Origin: Chara braunii
Lineage: Eukaryota > Streptophyta > Charophyceae > Charales > Characeae
DNA: 25,661 nucleotides
Reading direction: 5' to 3'
Assembly (NCBI GenBank): GCA_003427395.1
Contig: BFEA01000511.1
Span: 356,592 to 382,252, forward strand
Numbering within the stretch: position 1 is the first letter of the stretch; each line of letters starts with the position of its first letter. Below the pieces are notes generated by a model. The model made no database searches, was not told where the DNA came from, and saw nothing but the letters and a program-made list of their open reading frames with translations. This document shows, in pieces, positions 7,633 to 17,496 of the stretch. A program made the position numbers and the translations under genes.

Positions 7633-8515
7633 TGATTAGATACGATAGGGGGAACCTTATGGTACCTTGGATAGGGGTTGGAAAACCAGGGGGCGGTATG
7701 GAGTGACCCTCCCTAGAGTTAGAGGGGAAGGAGTGGTATCTACCGAGTTCTTCGAAATCTACGGGCAAGAGACGGTGGTCAGGTTCTCAGTGGCGTCCGA
7801 AGGAGGCAACTGCACTAGGAAAGCAGAGATTTTTTTGTCCCCCGACGACCGATTAATCTTTGCGACTGAATTAGCAGAAGGAAAGGACCCCCTAGGCATC
7901 GCCCGCACGGCCCTGGACCGACTGAGGAGATTGAGAGGCGGCGAGGGACGCATGGTCGATAGAGTGGAGTACCGGGGAAGATCAGAAGTTCCCAGGGCGG
8001 CTAACGGGAGGACTTGGGAGATCCCTACCTGGGCCAATCGGCTACTCTATGCTGATGACGAAGCCGTAAAGAAGGTCCGATTTAGGGGTCATGTGATAGA
8101 GAAATTTCCATTAGGTGAAGAAAGGGGACACAAATTATTCACCCAGTGCTGGGAGTCGAGAGAGGACACCAACTTCGAGTGGTGGGCGCGCGTTGGGGAA
8201 TTCATCAAGCCCCTGTTCTCCGAACAAGCTGGGGATGTGGACAGGGACTTGATTAGGAGATGTGCGCAAGAAGGGATTAGGGGCATCTCGGACCTGGAAA
8301 TTGCAAACCTTGCATTGGCCGCTAGCGAGGAGAAGAAACTGAGGGACTCTTGGTGGACAGTGACCAGTGAGGAGTCGGAGCGAGAGGGTGCTGGCGAGGA
8401 TTCTCGTGAAGAGAAGGGGGGATCGGAGGAAGAAGAGGACTCGGAAGATAGCACAGACGATAGTGAGGGGGACGAGCCGGAAGATAACGCAGACGATAGT
8501 GAGGGAGGCGACTAG
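7633..8515 (+). pseudogene. Accessory protein D2 with acidic tail; frameshift near its start
   Basis: The likely start is ATG 7633 (MIRYDRGNLM), which matches the MIR start of D1. A one-base frameshift near 7690 moves to the long frame that runs to TAG 8513-8515. Body motifs follow D1: YGVTLPRVRG, a strand VVRFSVASEGG, KAEIFLSPDDRLIF, GKDPLGIARTALDRL, RSEVPRA, then IEKFPLGEERGHKLFTQCW and EWWARVGEFIKPLF. Unlike D1 it ends in about 45 residues that are mostly Glu, Asp and Ser with a repeated DDSEG piece. That tail suggests interaction with a basic protein or nucleic-acid mimicry; this is inference. It is 19 bases upstream of gag, so it may be co-expressed with it. Confidence 0.58.
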
Positions 8516-8534
8516 AAATAGCCAATAAGGGTGC

Positions 8535-10550
8535 ATGGAGAGTGAAGTAGAGACTGGTCTCTCTAGCCCGCCGGAAATCGCTGAAAGAAGGGGGGTAGTG
8601 AAGAGTCCCGAGTTGGGAGCTAGGCTAAGTAGGGTGGTGGAAGAAATGACTAAGGGAACGGAGACGCTAGGAGGGACCGAAAGGGGTCCGGAAATGGCTT
8701 CCGGAGAAAGACAGGCCTCGGAGGGTCAAAGAGCTGGCACGGAAGTGCGAGTGCACAGGGATGTGGGGCCGCGGGTGCCGGTGAACGAAGGGGTCACCGA
8801 AGCCCCAAGAGGCGTTCCGGTGGAATCCCGATGGGCGGACCCGATGGACGCGGAGGCAAGGATAGGGGAAGCGCAGGAATTTCCTAGAGATAGGCAGGGG
8901 TATCGACCACTTAGGGCAGAGGAAGAAGAGTGTCAGGACAGGAGGGACTTAAGAGAAGGGAGGTCAGCAGAGACCGGCGGCAGGCCACGGAGATGGGTCG
9001 AAAGGATCCCGGAGGCCGTCACAGGTGAGAGGCAGGCTTTGGTAGGACAAAGAATTGGCACGGAAATGCGAATGCCGGCGAGAGAAGGGGCGGTTGAGGG
9101 CTCGAGGGGCCTTCCTATAGAATCTTGGTGGGCGGATTTACCGGACGCGAGAATGGGAGAGGCTCTAGAATTTCCAAGAGATAGGGTGGGGTGTCGGCCA
9201 CCCAGGAGAGGGGAGGAAGGGGGACCGAGCAAAAGGGACCTTAGAGACGAGAGGCCAGCAGAGGCTGGTAGTAGGCCACGGAGGTGGGCCGAAAGAGAAT
9301 CGGATGCTGCATGGGCTCCCCGCGAGATAACGGGCAGAAGTCAGGGGGTGGAGGCCTGGAGAGGCTTTAAAGGGCAGGACCACGCTCGGTGGGAGACGGA
9401 TTGGCCGAATGAGGAGAGCCGCTACGGGGAAGACCCCTGGGGACCGCCAAGACCCCGGGCACAGATAGAGGAGCCGGATCCCTCGTGGTACAAGCCGTAC
9501 GACCCAGCAATCGATGGGCCAATGGAAGGACCCTATTTTCGCCGATACGACGACCGACGAGTCCCCTACTACGACGTCAACCTAGGTCTGGAGGCACTTT
9601 TCTTCGACGGACGTGATGTGACTGGGTTCATGGAGAAATGGGAGAGTTATGCTTACCGTAAAAGATTCTCCGAAAGAGAATGGATCGACTACTTCATCCA
9701 GCACTCGGACCCCGAGTTGGACCGCGCGATCCGGGCTATCTACCCCGCGGTTGGTCGATGGAGGACCTTCGGGACGAGTCTATTGCGAACTTTCGCCTGT
9801 GATGATCTGATCCCTACCGTGGAGGGTTTGCGACGAATTACAAGGGGAGAACGAGCGAGCTTGGTGACCTTCACCCGTAGGTTCAAGCGCCTGTCCCAAG
9901 CCCTGGTGGATAGGGGGATGTTGTCTGAAGTGGATAGGTGCGTGATGTTCATGCTGCACCTACCCGAGGAAAAGAGGAAAGAGGTCCTTGAAAAGGCTCC
10001 GAGGGATTCTGCCAATTTCGAGAAAGTCGCCAAGGTGGTTTTCACAGGGGGAGGAATGGATGTGAGGGAGTACATGAAAGAGACCTTGGACATGGCACTC
10101 CGCAACATGCGAGGCACGCGGAACGATGGTCCAAGAGGGAACGATAGACCGCCCCCGGGTCCACCTGGTCCCCGGTGGGGAGAACGGCCGACCGGATGGA
10201 GGAACGAATCAAGTGGTCAAGGAGGTTGGAGGAACGGCCGGGAGATAGGGGGGAATCGTGGTTCCGATTGGGGGAATTCCCATTGGAAGGATGCTAGGGA
10301 TGGAAGGTGGGGAGACACCCCTCAAGCAAGGACTTCTGGGCCATGGCCTGAGGTTAGGGCGCCGCCACCACCAGCGCCACTGCCACCGGCTCCTCCTGCG
10401 CCTATAGTTGCGACAACGCAAGGGGGTCCGCGTCTCAACAACCCGCAGGCTCGAAGCGGGTGTGTCTACTGCAATGAAGAAAATCGCATCAAAAGGGACT
10501 TGCCCTTATTTCACGGAGGCCTTAAGGTTGGGGGTGGTCAAGCTGAATGA
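8535..10550 (+). pseudogene. gag: Gag: capsid-like protein with duplicated N-terminus, frameshifted in the zinc knuckle
   Basis: The start is ATG 8535 after a short gap from D2. Residues 1-52 are charged. Residues 53-160 and 161-257 are two diverged copies of one Arg/Glu-rich segment (GERQ...GQR.GTE, ...ESRWADPMDA, EFPRDR, RPRRW). Residues about 345-525 form a retrotransposon capsid-like helical domain (ALFFDGRDVTGFMEKWESYA through LHLPEEKRKEVLEKAP). Residues 526-600 are Gly/Arg/Trp-rich, and 609-623 Pro-rich. A CCHC knuckle begins C-V-Y-C-N-E-E-N (Cys 643, 646), but its His is Arg and a one-base insertion near 10500 shifts the frame before the last Cys. The terminal 15 or so residues to TGA 10550 are therefore artefactual. 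Gag would assemble the cytoplasmic virus-like particle. Confidence 0.85.
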
Positions 10551-10743
10551 GAACAAGTGGGTTGTGTGGGGAGATAGCGGAGAGGCGGTCTCCTTTTACC
10601 CATCAATGAAGGTGAACGTGGACAAATGGATGGCCCTCCATGAGGCTAGTCTGGGGAAGAAACCGAAAATAGGAAGCTCCTCCAATACAGCCCATATCCA
10701 AATGACGGAGTCACCGGGGGGGTTATCCATTAGGGAACCCTAG
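10501..10743 (+). pseudogene. Gag C-terminal piece after the frameshift
   Basis: In the +1 frame relative to gag, the expected end of the zinc knuckle appears as TCPYFTEALRLGVVKLNENK, followed by WVVWGDSGEAVSFYPSMKVN. This is the region that normally follows the knuckle in this type of Gag-Pol. The piece ends at TAG 10741-10743, and the same frame continues directly into the protease reading. That supports an ancestral single Gag-Pol polyprotein in which this TAG is either a mutation or, less likely, a readthrough stop. Only the part downstream of about 10500 is meaningful; the earlier part of this frame is the shadow of gag. Confidence 0.7.
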
Positions 10744-11874
10744 GTGTCAAGCATCAAGTTCATAGAGACCCAGCCCGAGGAAGAGAGGCCTTGCCTAAAG
10801 GTGAGAATGCAGGTTGGGACCGAGATATCCGAGAGCCAAGAGAGTGTGACGGAGGGTACGGGAGTAAGGAGCGGCGACAATGACCAACCAATGGCCGATG
10901 CCAAAGCAGTGGAGGAAAATAAGGAAGAGCCCACCTCACCCAAATCGCCCAAAAAGAGGGGGCCCAAAACGTTCGAAATGAAATGCACCCTGGATGAGAT
11001 AGACACGGTAGCCCCCCTTAGGAGAACCCTGATGCAGCCTATGCAGTGCACACTTTTGGAATACCTGGCCGCCAGCAAAAGCGTCAGAGAAGAACTCCTA
11101 AGCATCACGAGGAAGGTGAGGGTCCAGCTCGCAGGAGGACCCACTGTGCCGGTGGAAGGTCCAACCAAGGAAGAAGTACAGGCCTCCCGCATTACCATGG
11201 AGGAACTACCTGTCAACTTCTTCTCAGGTGAGGAGGCCAAGAAATTCTATGTGTTAGGCAGCGGCCAGCTCCAGGCTGTGGTAAGTAGGAAAAAGATGAG
11301 GGTTCTAGTAGACAATGGGTCCAAGTCTACGGTGTGCAGGGACTCCATCGCACAGGAGATGGGCTTGGAGATAGATCGAGGGGTATCAATGTCAATGGTA
11401 GTGGCCGATAACAAGCTGCAACCGGTGGAAGGGGTGTGTCATAGCCCCGTGATTGAGGTCGCTGGCGTAGAGGCCACGGTCCCAATCTTTTCGGTAAAAG
11501 AATGCTCCTCCGAGTTGATCCTCGGAAGAACCTGGCTAAGCGCGGTTCACGCTACCACGGTTGATTTACCGGAAGGAAGTCAGACCCTCTCGATCCAAAG
11601 TCCGGATGGAATCCGAGTGGTCCTAAAGACCGTAGATGTGCAAGATGAGCGTAACCGGACCAGCGTTGCTAGACGCAAGGGGAGCCAGTCGAGGGTGTGT
11701 CGAGTCCGTCTGGAGGAGGTGCCCTTGACGGATAGGGGACCCAAGGGAGACCAACTGGAGGTCGAGGATGTAGGGGATAGGATTGTGATTAACGGTATGG
11801 GGTATGAGAAGGAGGACAAGGAGGAGGAATTCGGTGGATGCGTGAGTATGTCTTTTTTGGAGGTATACCCCTAG
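10744..11874 (+). pseudogene. pro: Pol N-terminal region with retropepsin-like aspartic protease
   Basis: A 376-codon frame follows the TAG. The first ~160 residues are a charged linker (with SPKSPKKRGPKTFE, NLS-like). The protease is at about residues 170-290: a strand KKMRVLVDNGSKSTVC with the catalytic Asp in DNG (codon 11311-11313) instead of the usual DTG or DSG, and the partner motif SELILGRTWL about 67 residues later. It would cleave the polyprotein in the particle. The frame runs to TAG 11872-11874, but similarity appears to move to another frame near 11865, so a one-base indel is inferred there. DNG is uncommon but tolerated in some retroelement proteases as I understand the family; activity is unproven. 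Confidence 0.78.
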
Positions 11875-12125
11875 CCGGCGGAGTTAAGAAGCATAAAACC
11901 GTGGCAGAGAAAGTAAAACCCGCCGCGGTCAGCCGGGATAGAACGGGGGAAGCTACAATATCGGAGGGGGAGATAGCCGATATCATCCGGAAAAGGAAAA
12001 AGACTGAAGGGCAAAGGATAATGGCCGATAGGTTGGCCAAGATGGATAAAGGGGATGGGAATCTCACGGAGGAAGAGAAGGAATTCATAGCCATGACCTT
12101 AAGGGGCTGCGATAAGGCCATTGCC
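11868..12125 (+). pseudogene. Pol linker between protease and RT
   Basis: This frame carries GGVKKHKTVAEKVKPAAV and a Lys/Glu-rich helix (EEEKEFIAMTLRGCDKAIA). It has a second frameshift near 12125, after which the RT frame begins with DDSERGRIDPRYAKPARIHT. No stop lies within it. It joins the protease and RT frames, so it is a spacer of a once continuous polyprotein and not a separate gene. GTGAGTATG at 11842 resembles a 5' splice site, but the coding style continues through, so I do not call an intron. Confidence 0.6.
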
Positions 12126-13009
12126 TTGATGACTCGGAGAGAGGAAGGATCGACCCGAGGTACGCTAAGCCGGCCCGGATCCACACGGTCCCACACGTGC
12201 CTTGGAAGGATAGGCCCCAGTGGAAGTATGCTCAAAAGGAGAAGGAGGAGATAGTGGCTTTTATCAAGGAGAAGATCAGAACATTCGTCGCAGAGCCTTG
12301 TAAGAGTGCTTACTCCAATAAGTGGTTCTTTCTGAGAAAAGGGGGTAGCAACAACCTAAGGTGGATACAAAACCTCCAAAGGACCAACGCGGTCACTATA
12401 AGGGATGTGGGATCGATATCGGAGGTAGACCTACTCGCGGAAGGGTCGGCAGGTCGTTCGATATACTCGATCTGTGATCTCTTCTCGGGGTATGATGAGA
12501 TCCCGTTAGACTATCGCGATAGGCATATGACCGTCATGCATACGCCTCTAGGGCTGGTCCGAATGATGGTGGTGTCCATGGGGTGGACTAACAGGGTGGC
12601 AGTGTTCCAAAGGGCCATGATAGCAGTCCGCAAGGAGTTCATGCCTGAAAAAGTGGAAGTCTTCCTTGATGACTTTCCGATAAAAGGGTCGGTCGAACGG
12701 GATGAGACGGAGGTTTTGCCCGGGGTAAGAAAGTTCGTGGTAGACCACATGAGCGATGTCAGGGATGTCCTTGTGAAATTGGATGATGCTAACCTCACGG
12801 TGAGCGGAACCAAGAGTCGCTGGGGCGTATCGTCCATTAAGATACTAGGGTTCATCTGCGACAAAGATGGGCGGAGGCCCCATCCTGAGAAATTGGTGAA
12901 ATTAATGACCTGGTCGTCGCCACTCAAGTCCATTACGGAGGTCAGGCAGTTTTTAGGTGTGGTGGGCTACTGGCGAATCTTCATAAAAGGCTACGGTGAG
13001 AAGGCGTAA
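12126..13009 (+). pseudogene. Reverse transcriptase domain
   Basis: This is Ty3/gypsy RT. In order: WFFLRKGGSNNLRWIQNLQR (fingers strand), RDVGSISEVDLL, then DLFSGYDEIPLDYRDRHMTV with the first catalytic Asp (codon at 12476-12478), TPLGLVRMMVVSMGWTNRVA, and the active-site FLDD at 12662-12673 in place of the usual YxDD. Then come the thumb (GVSSIKILGFICDKDGRRPH) and the connection start VRQFLGVVGYWRIFIKGY. The frame stops at TAA 13007-13009 but resumes unchanged, so the stop is a mutation. It copies the element RNA into DNA in the particle, primed by the tRNA at 1796. The inactivating stop and upstream frameshifts make this copy non-functional. Confidence 0.9.
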
Positions 13010-13759
13010 CCTCTTAGGCGGTTACTCAGGAAGACGGAAGGTTGGGTTTGGGGCGAGGAGCAGGCGGCAGCCATGGAAGCCCCAAAAGAGGAGTTCCGCG
13101 AAGGAGGGCCGGTCCTAGGAGTTCCATTCTTCGAAGATGAGGAGAGTCGCCCTTTTATAGGTTTCACGGACGCTGGACCTCACTCGGTGGGAGGCCTCCT
13201 GTCTCAAAAGGACAGAGAGGTGAAAGAGAGACCGTTGCGATTCGAGAGTCGGACCTTGAACCCCGCCGAGAGGAATTACAGCCAATTCAAAAAGGAGGTG
13301 TTGGGGGTGCTACATTGCCTAAAGGCCTTTCGCCACTATCTATACGGGCGACGATTTCTCCTAAGAGTGGACCCAACTGCAGTAGCAGCGATCCTTCAAA
13401 AGGATTTTTCACTGACTGATCTGACCATCATCCGATGGATGATACACATTAGGCTTTACGACTATAGGGTCGAGAGGATATCGAGGACCAAGAACCAGGT
13501 CGCGGACGATTTGTCCCGGCTTCCCATTCGTGAGGAGGACCTACCTAGACTTAGGGAGGAAACGGTAACAAGGACCGAAGAAGGGGTAATGCAAGTAGAC
13601 GCTAATAAGGCACAAATAGCGGAGAGCGGCCGGGTAGAAGAAGGAGCCCCGAGGACCTTTCTCGCAAATCTCTATGACAGAAAGTATCGGGACATAGGAC
13701 TGTATTTGGCCGGTAGGGAGGCAGGGACCAAGAGAATCCGGCAAGAAGCGCTAGGATAA
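13010..13759 (+). pseudogene. RNase H domain
   Basis: It is in the same frame as RT. RPFIGFTDAGPHSVGGLLSQ holds the first acidic residue (Asp codon 13169-13171). LNPAERNYSQFKKEVLGVLH holds the catalytic Glu, FLLRVDPTAVAAIL the second Asp, and RISRTKNQVADDLSRLP the last Asp. Ty3/gypsy RNase H degrades the RNA strand of the RNA-DNA hybrid and leaves the polypurine tract as plus-strand primer. The frame closes at TAA 13757-13759, again with seamless continuation into the integrase. The spacer between (about residues 160-225 of this piece) is charged and not recognisable. Confidence 0.88.
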
Positions 13760-15247
13760 TGCCTACGAGGAGGCCATCTCTTTAAGAGGCCCACGAAGTT
13801 CGATATTCCTATGAGAGTACTATGCGATACAGAGGAAAGAAGAGCGGTCATAGAGGAACTACACGATGGTGTCGTAGGAGGCCATAGGGGGGTGAAGGGT
13901 ACTTTCGATAAGGTCCGTAGGCTTTATTGGTGGGACGGTCAATACACTGAAGTAGAAAAGTATTGTTCAACGTGTAAAGCTTGCCAGAAGAGGGCGACGG
14001 TTCGGTACAAAGAACCCTTAGTTCCATCGCTTCCCACGGTTCCGGGTGAGAAGGTCCATGTAGACTTAGTAACCATGCCAAAAGGGGTTGGCGAACTTCG
14101 ATATATAATCAACGTCCATGATGACCTCACCGGGTTTGTAGAAGCAAAGGCTATTAAGAAGAAGACGGGAGAGGAGGTAAGTGATTTTCTCCTTGAATAT
14201 ATCGCGTGGTACGGGTGTGTCGGGAGAATAGTCATGGATAGGGGCGCAGAGTTTTTGAGCCAAAAAGTCAAGGCATAGTTGGAGAAAGCAGGGATCGGGG
14301 CGGCCTATACAACTGCTTATAACCCCCAAAGCAATGCGCCGGTAGAACGGGGTCACCAGACGCTTGTGAACGCTCTAGCAAAGTGGTGCATGGGTCGCAC
14401 GGAGCAATGGCCGAAGTATTTGCGGTACGCAGTTTGGGCATATAATATCACGGTCAAATCTAGTACGAGATACCCTCCTTACACCCTTTGGTTCGGTAGG
14501 CATTGTCCCCTACCCATCGAGTTCCACATCGACACTTGGACGAGTGTCTCGTGAAAAACCAACATGACCAGGAATGAACTGTTGGAGGCACGGATACAGC
14601 AAATAGCCGAGAACTTGGATGTCGTGCTAACCGAGGCAGGGGAGAATGTCGGGAAAGAGAGGATGAAAGGGAAAGATAGGTGGGACAAAAATCTCCGAGT
14701 CCGGAAAACGCCGATAGGGGTCAACGACCTGGTCCTCATGTACGATTCATCCTTAGAGAAGACCTGGAGCCGGAAATTAGCAAACCGATGGATGGGACCC
14801 TATAAAGTCCTGAAGAGATTGGATAGGGGGGCATACATACTCACCGGATTAGATGGGACTAGGCTTCGGGACCCTATCACGGGGGCTCGCCTCAAACTCT
14901 TCCGATCAAGAGGGACTCTTGGGGTGGAACCGAAACGAAAAGCGAAGGAAGCGCTTGACACAAAATTGACCATCACTCACGAAGAGGGGGAGACCTCCAG
15001 ACAAGGGGCCTCGTCTCGCCCACCAAAGAAAGGGTACAAAGTTCGGAAGCCTTCCCTACCAAAGACACCCAGGAAGAAGAAAAGACCTAGAGAGGATGAT
15101 GGTGACACCGACCGGTTAGGAAAACGCAGGCTAAGAGAGAGAACGGACGCCTCAAGAAAAGCCTTGAGAATCAAACGGGAGAGGGGAGAAAGAAAACGCA
15201 AGAGAGAGATGCGCGAGAAGAGGATGAGGAGACAAGGACGAGCATAG
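13760..15247 (+). pseudogene. Integrase with D,D35E core and GPY module
   Basis: Upstream stop at 13757, then the zinc-binding HHCC: ELHDGVVGGHRGVKGTFDKV, then YCSTCKACQKR. Core: VHVDLVTMPKG (Asp codon 14063-14065), IVMDRGAEF (Asp 14237-14239), APVERGHQTL (Glu 14345-14347). The second Asp and the Glu are separated by 35 residues, the canonical D,D35E spacing. TAG 14276-14278 and TGA 14552-14554 break the frame. The C-terminal module has WMGPYKVLKRLDRGAYILTG (GPY/F). The last 90 residues are extremely Lys/Arg-rich and could be a nuclear localisation or nucleic-acid-binding tail. Integrase inserts the DNA copy into the host genome. No chromodomain is visible. Confidence 0.9.
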
Positions 15248-15600
15248 AGTCGCTTGGGGAATATTGTACTATAGACACGTTCCGAGAAGGATGATGTGTC
15301 GAAAGGGAAAATTGTACCATAGTTAAATGCAAGAGTGTACCATAGTTGGAGCGGCAGGTGTTGTAAGGGGGTAAGGATCCAAAGGGAGAAATGTACTGTG
15401 AGTAGTGTACCATAGTTTAAAGGTGGGGTTAAGGGAGAGGGTGGAACCTTGACAAGACAATAGGGGTTAATCTAACCAAGGGAATGGGATGAAACAAGAA
15501 ATACACTTCAAAGGTAAACATTGGGTGTGGGGGAAAGTTTAAAAGAAAAAGTTATGAGAGGGGCTCGCCGGGGACGGCGAGAAATGGGGTGTGGGCTGGT
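15248..15600 (+). repeat. Short repeats and hairpins after pol
   Basis: Three copies of TGTACCATAGTT occur (15313-15324, 15336-15347, 15406-15417), with two relatives, TGTACTATAG at 15265 and TGTACTGTGA at 15392. A perfect hairpin CTCGCC / GGCGAG sits at 15564-15581, and a second pair GGCTGGT (15594-15600) and ACCAGCC (15617-15623) follows. There are no open frames of note. These could be RNA structure or protein-binding sites in the 3' untranslated part of the element. The role is unknown. Confidence 0.6.
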
Positions 15601-17474
15601 TGTCGGGCGGCTGTCTACCAGCCAAAGGTTTTTTCTTTAAAAAGAAGACATTTTTTTCCATTTTTTATGTTGTTTCTGTTTGGTTCGACGTGTGCGTGCA
15701 TGAGGATATGGTGTTTTTGGACGTCCTTGGGCGTCCGAGTCTTCGTACTAACCATTTCGATTGGCCGAGTGACGGTCCGTACCTTGGTCGCAAGCGGGCT
15801 CAGGCGGATCATAAAGATTGGAGTTTCGGGTGTCTGAGTCAGAGAATGCGGGGCGGACGGTGTGCATCGGAATGGTCCTTGATCGAATCGAAAGCGTGCG
15901 GCCAATTAAGGTCAGGGACTTCAGTTGTGGATGGCCACCGAACAACCGCGGATGTACATGGCAGGTCTACTCGTGTCTGGCATGGTCTGCTGTGCCGGGA
16001 GGTCGGGGAGTACGCCACGCCGCCCGACACGACTCTGATACGGCGACCTGAGGGCGTCTGCAACGATGCGAAAAATCGGCCAAATAGCGATTCTCTGAGT
16101 TGGCAGCGAGTTTGAAGAGGGGCTGGTGCTCGCGCCTAGGAAAAATTGGTTCGCACGGTCTCCTAAAGTTGGGTTGGAAGGGGGAAGAGAGATCTGATAG
16201 AAGGGTGGGCCCTATAAAGGTCCAAAAGACCCTGAACAGCAGCAGGAATACTTCAGGCGGGTCGCGTGATTGGTTTCTTGGACACGGGCAATCGGGAAGA
16301 GCTCGGTACGGGGTGTCGATCGACTTCGCGAAGCAGAAAGGTTAGAAAAGGGCGATCGGTGTTCGGAGCAACATCTATGGCGATCGGTCTTGGGGGAAGA
16401 ATGGGAGGTATGGTCAGTTCCTCACACGGCTGATATCGCAGCCGCATGACGGGCTAATCAGCATCCGGACTGAGAAAACTTGCAGTGAGAAAGGTCTATT
16501 GGGCAAGAATGAAGGGGAAGAGGAGTTTTTTTTTCCTCCTATAAGGTCTTATGGTGCGAGGAAAGACGAGTGAAAATAAGGGGGGCCGGCGAGGCAGTAA
16601 GGCGACACGCGACCTGAGAGGAAACTCAACCGTTGCTTAGAACGGTCACCAAGAACGATTCTTGAGAATCGTCACAAAAGGGTGTTAGGCGCTGAGAACA
16701 GGTAACGGGCCAAGAGGGAAGACGAGCGGACGCAAGAGGAAAATCTTCGTAGGGGAGCAAAGAGGAGGCGAATGGATGAAATCATGGGTTCATCAAGGCA
16801 AAAAGGGGAGGACGCGACGAGGCCAACTAATGAAAAAGGGAGACGAACGGATGAGGTTCATCCGAGGTGAGGTGCGGCAAAGCGAGGAAGGTGTGCCGGG
16901 AAAACCTTTGAATCCGCGGACAATGGAGGGATAGCAGCGATTGGGTGAGGTCGGAAGGAGATAGGATTGCGAAGGATGAAGATTCGAGCCGAGAAGCCAA
17001 GGGCGGGGGAATTTGGGGATGAGCGGAAAAACGCCAAAAAGCCTGACAAAAAAGAACGAAATTTTGGCGAGAAATTGGCGGGCCAACAAAAAGGATGTGA
17101 AGAGGGGGATGGAAGGAGGGAAGAGGTAAGTGGGCTGGGCGAGTAAAGGGGAAGGTGGGAGCTGCAAGAGAGAAAGAAAAAAATATATATAGGAGGAAAT
17201 TGAGAGAAGTAGAGGAGGGGATAGGGATGCGTTAGCACCCGGTCTCGCTTCCAGGGGAGTCAGAAAGAGCGAGTAAGGAGGAGAGACGGCGAGAACGACG
17301 GGGTGTCGCGCTCGGGGGTTGCACACAAAGGAGGTCCGGGTACCGAGAAAGGGAGAACGGGGGAGACAGAGACAGAGAGGGTGAGAGGGAGAAGGAGAAC
17401 GAGGGCGACTCGTTCGTCTCTGTTTCCTGTCGCGCTCGAAGAAGGTTCGACTTCCGAGAAAGAGAAGAACGGGT
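15601..17474 (+). other. 3' internal region, no convincing gene, strongly purine-rich
   Basis: No envelope-like or other conserved protein is seen. A GTG-initiated frame 15591-16115 (174 codons) has no recognisable motif and is not supported. From about 16100 the + strand becomes very rich in A and G, reaching long GAGAGA/GGGAAG runs. This creates long apparent ORFs on the minus strand made of Ser, Pro, Phe and Leu, which I regard as artefacts. Degenerate tandem copies of a GCGCnCGAAGAAGnnCGACTTCCGAGAAAG-like unit occur near 17303, 17431, 17525 and 17605. Confidence 0.6.
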
Positions 17475-17496
17475 GAGAGAGAGAAAGGAAAGAGGG
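17475..17496 (+). promoter_or_regulatory. Polypurine tract
   Basis: Twenty-two consecutive purines (ending GGAAAGAGGG) directly precede TGTCCCC, the likely left end of the 3' LTR. Such a tract is spared by RNase H and primes plus-strand synthesis. Because the whole neighbourhood is purine-rich the choice rests on the TGTC start, which mirrors the GACA end of the LTR. Other purine runs downstream (for example 17640-17690) are possible alternatives. Confidence 0.55.

Noticed and set aside
3366-8515. A bacterial operon or contamination, given ATGA overlaps
   Set aside because: The cluster lies between a tRNA primer site and gag of the same element, on the same strand, with similar codon and purine bias, and lacks Shine-Dalgarno spacing as a consistent feature.
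11842-12125. Intron between protease and RT, as known in Ogre elements, because of GTGAGTATG at 11842
   Set aside because: The protein style typical of this Pol linker continues through the segment in the other frame, and no clear 3' splice site precedes the RT frame. Two one-base indels explain it better.
15591-16115. 174-codon frame after pol as a possible envelope or extra protein
   Set aside because: Starts at GTG, lacks a signal peptide and transmembrane pattern of an envelope, and has no recognisable motif or paralogue. A weak candidate only.
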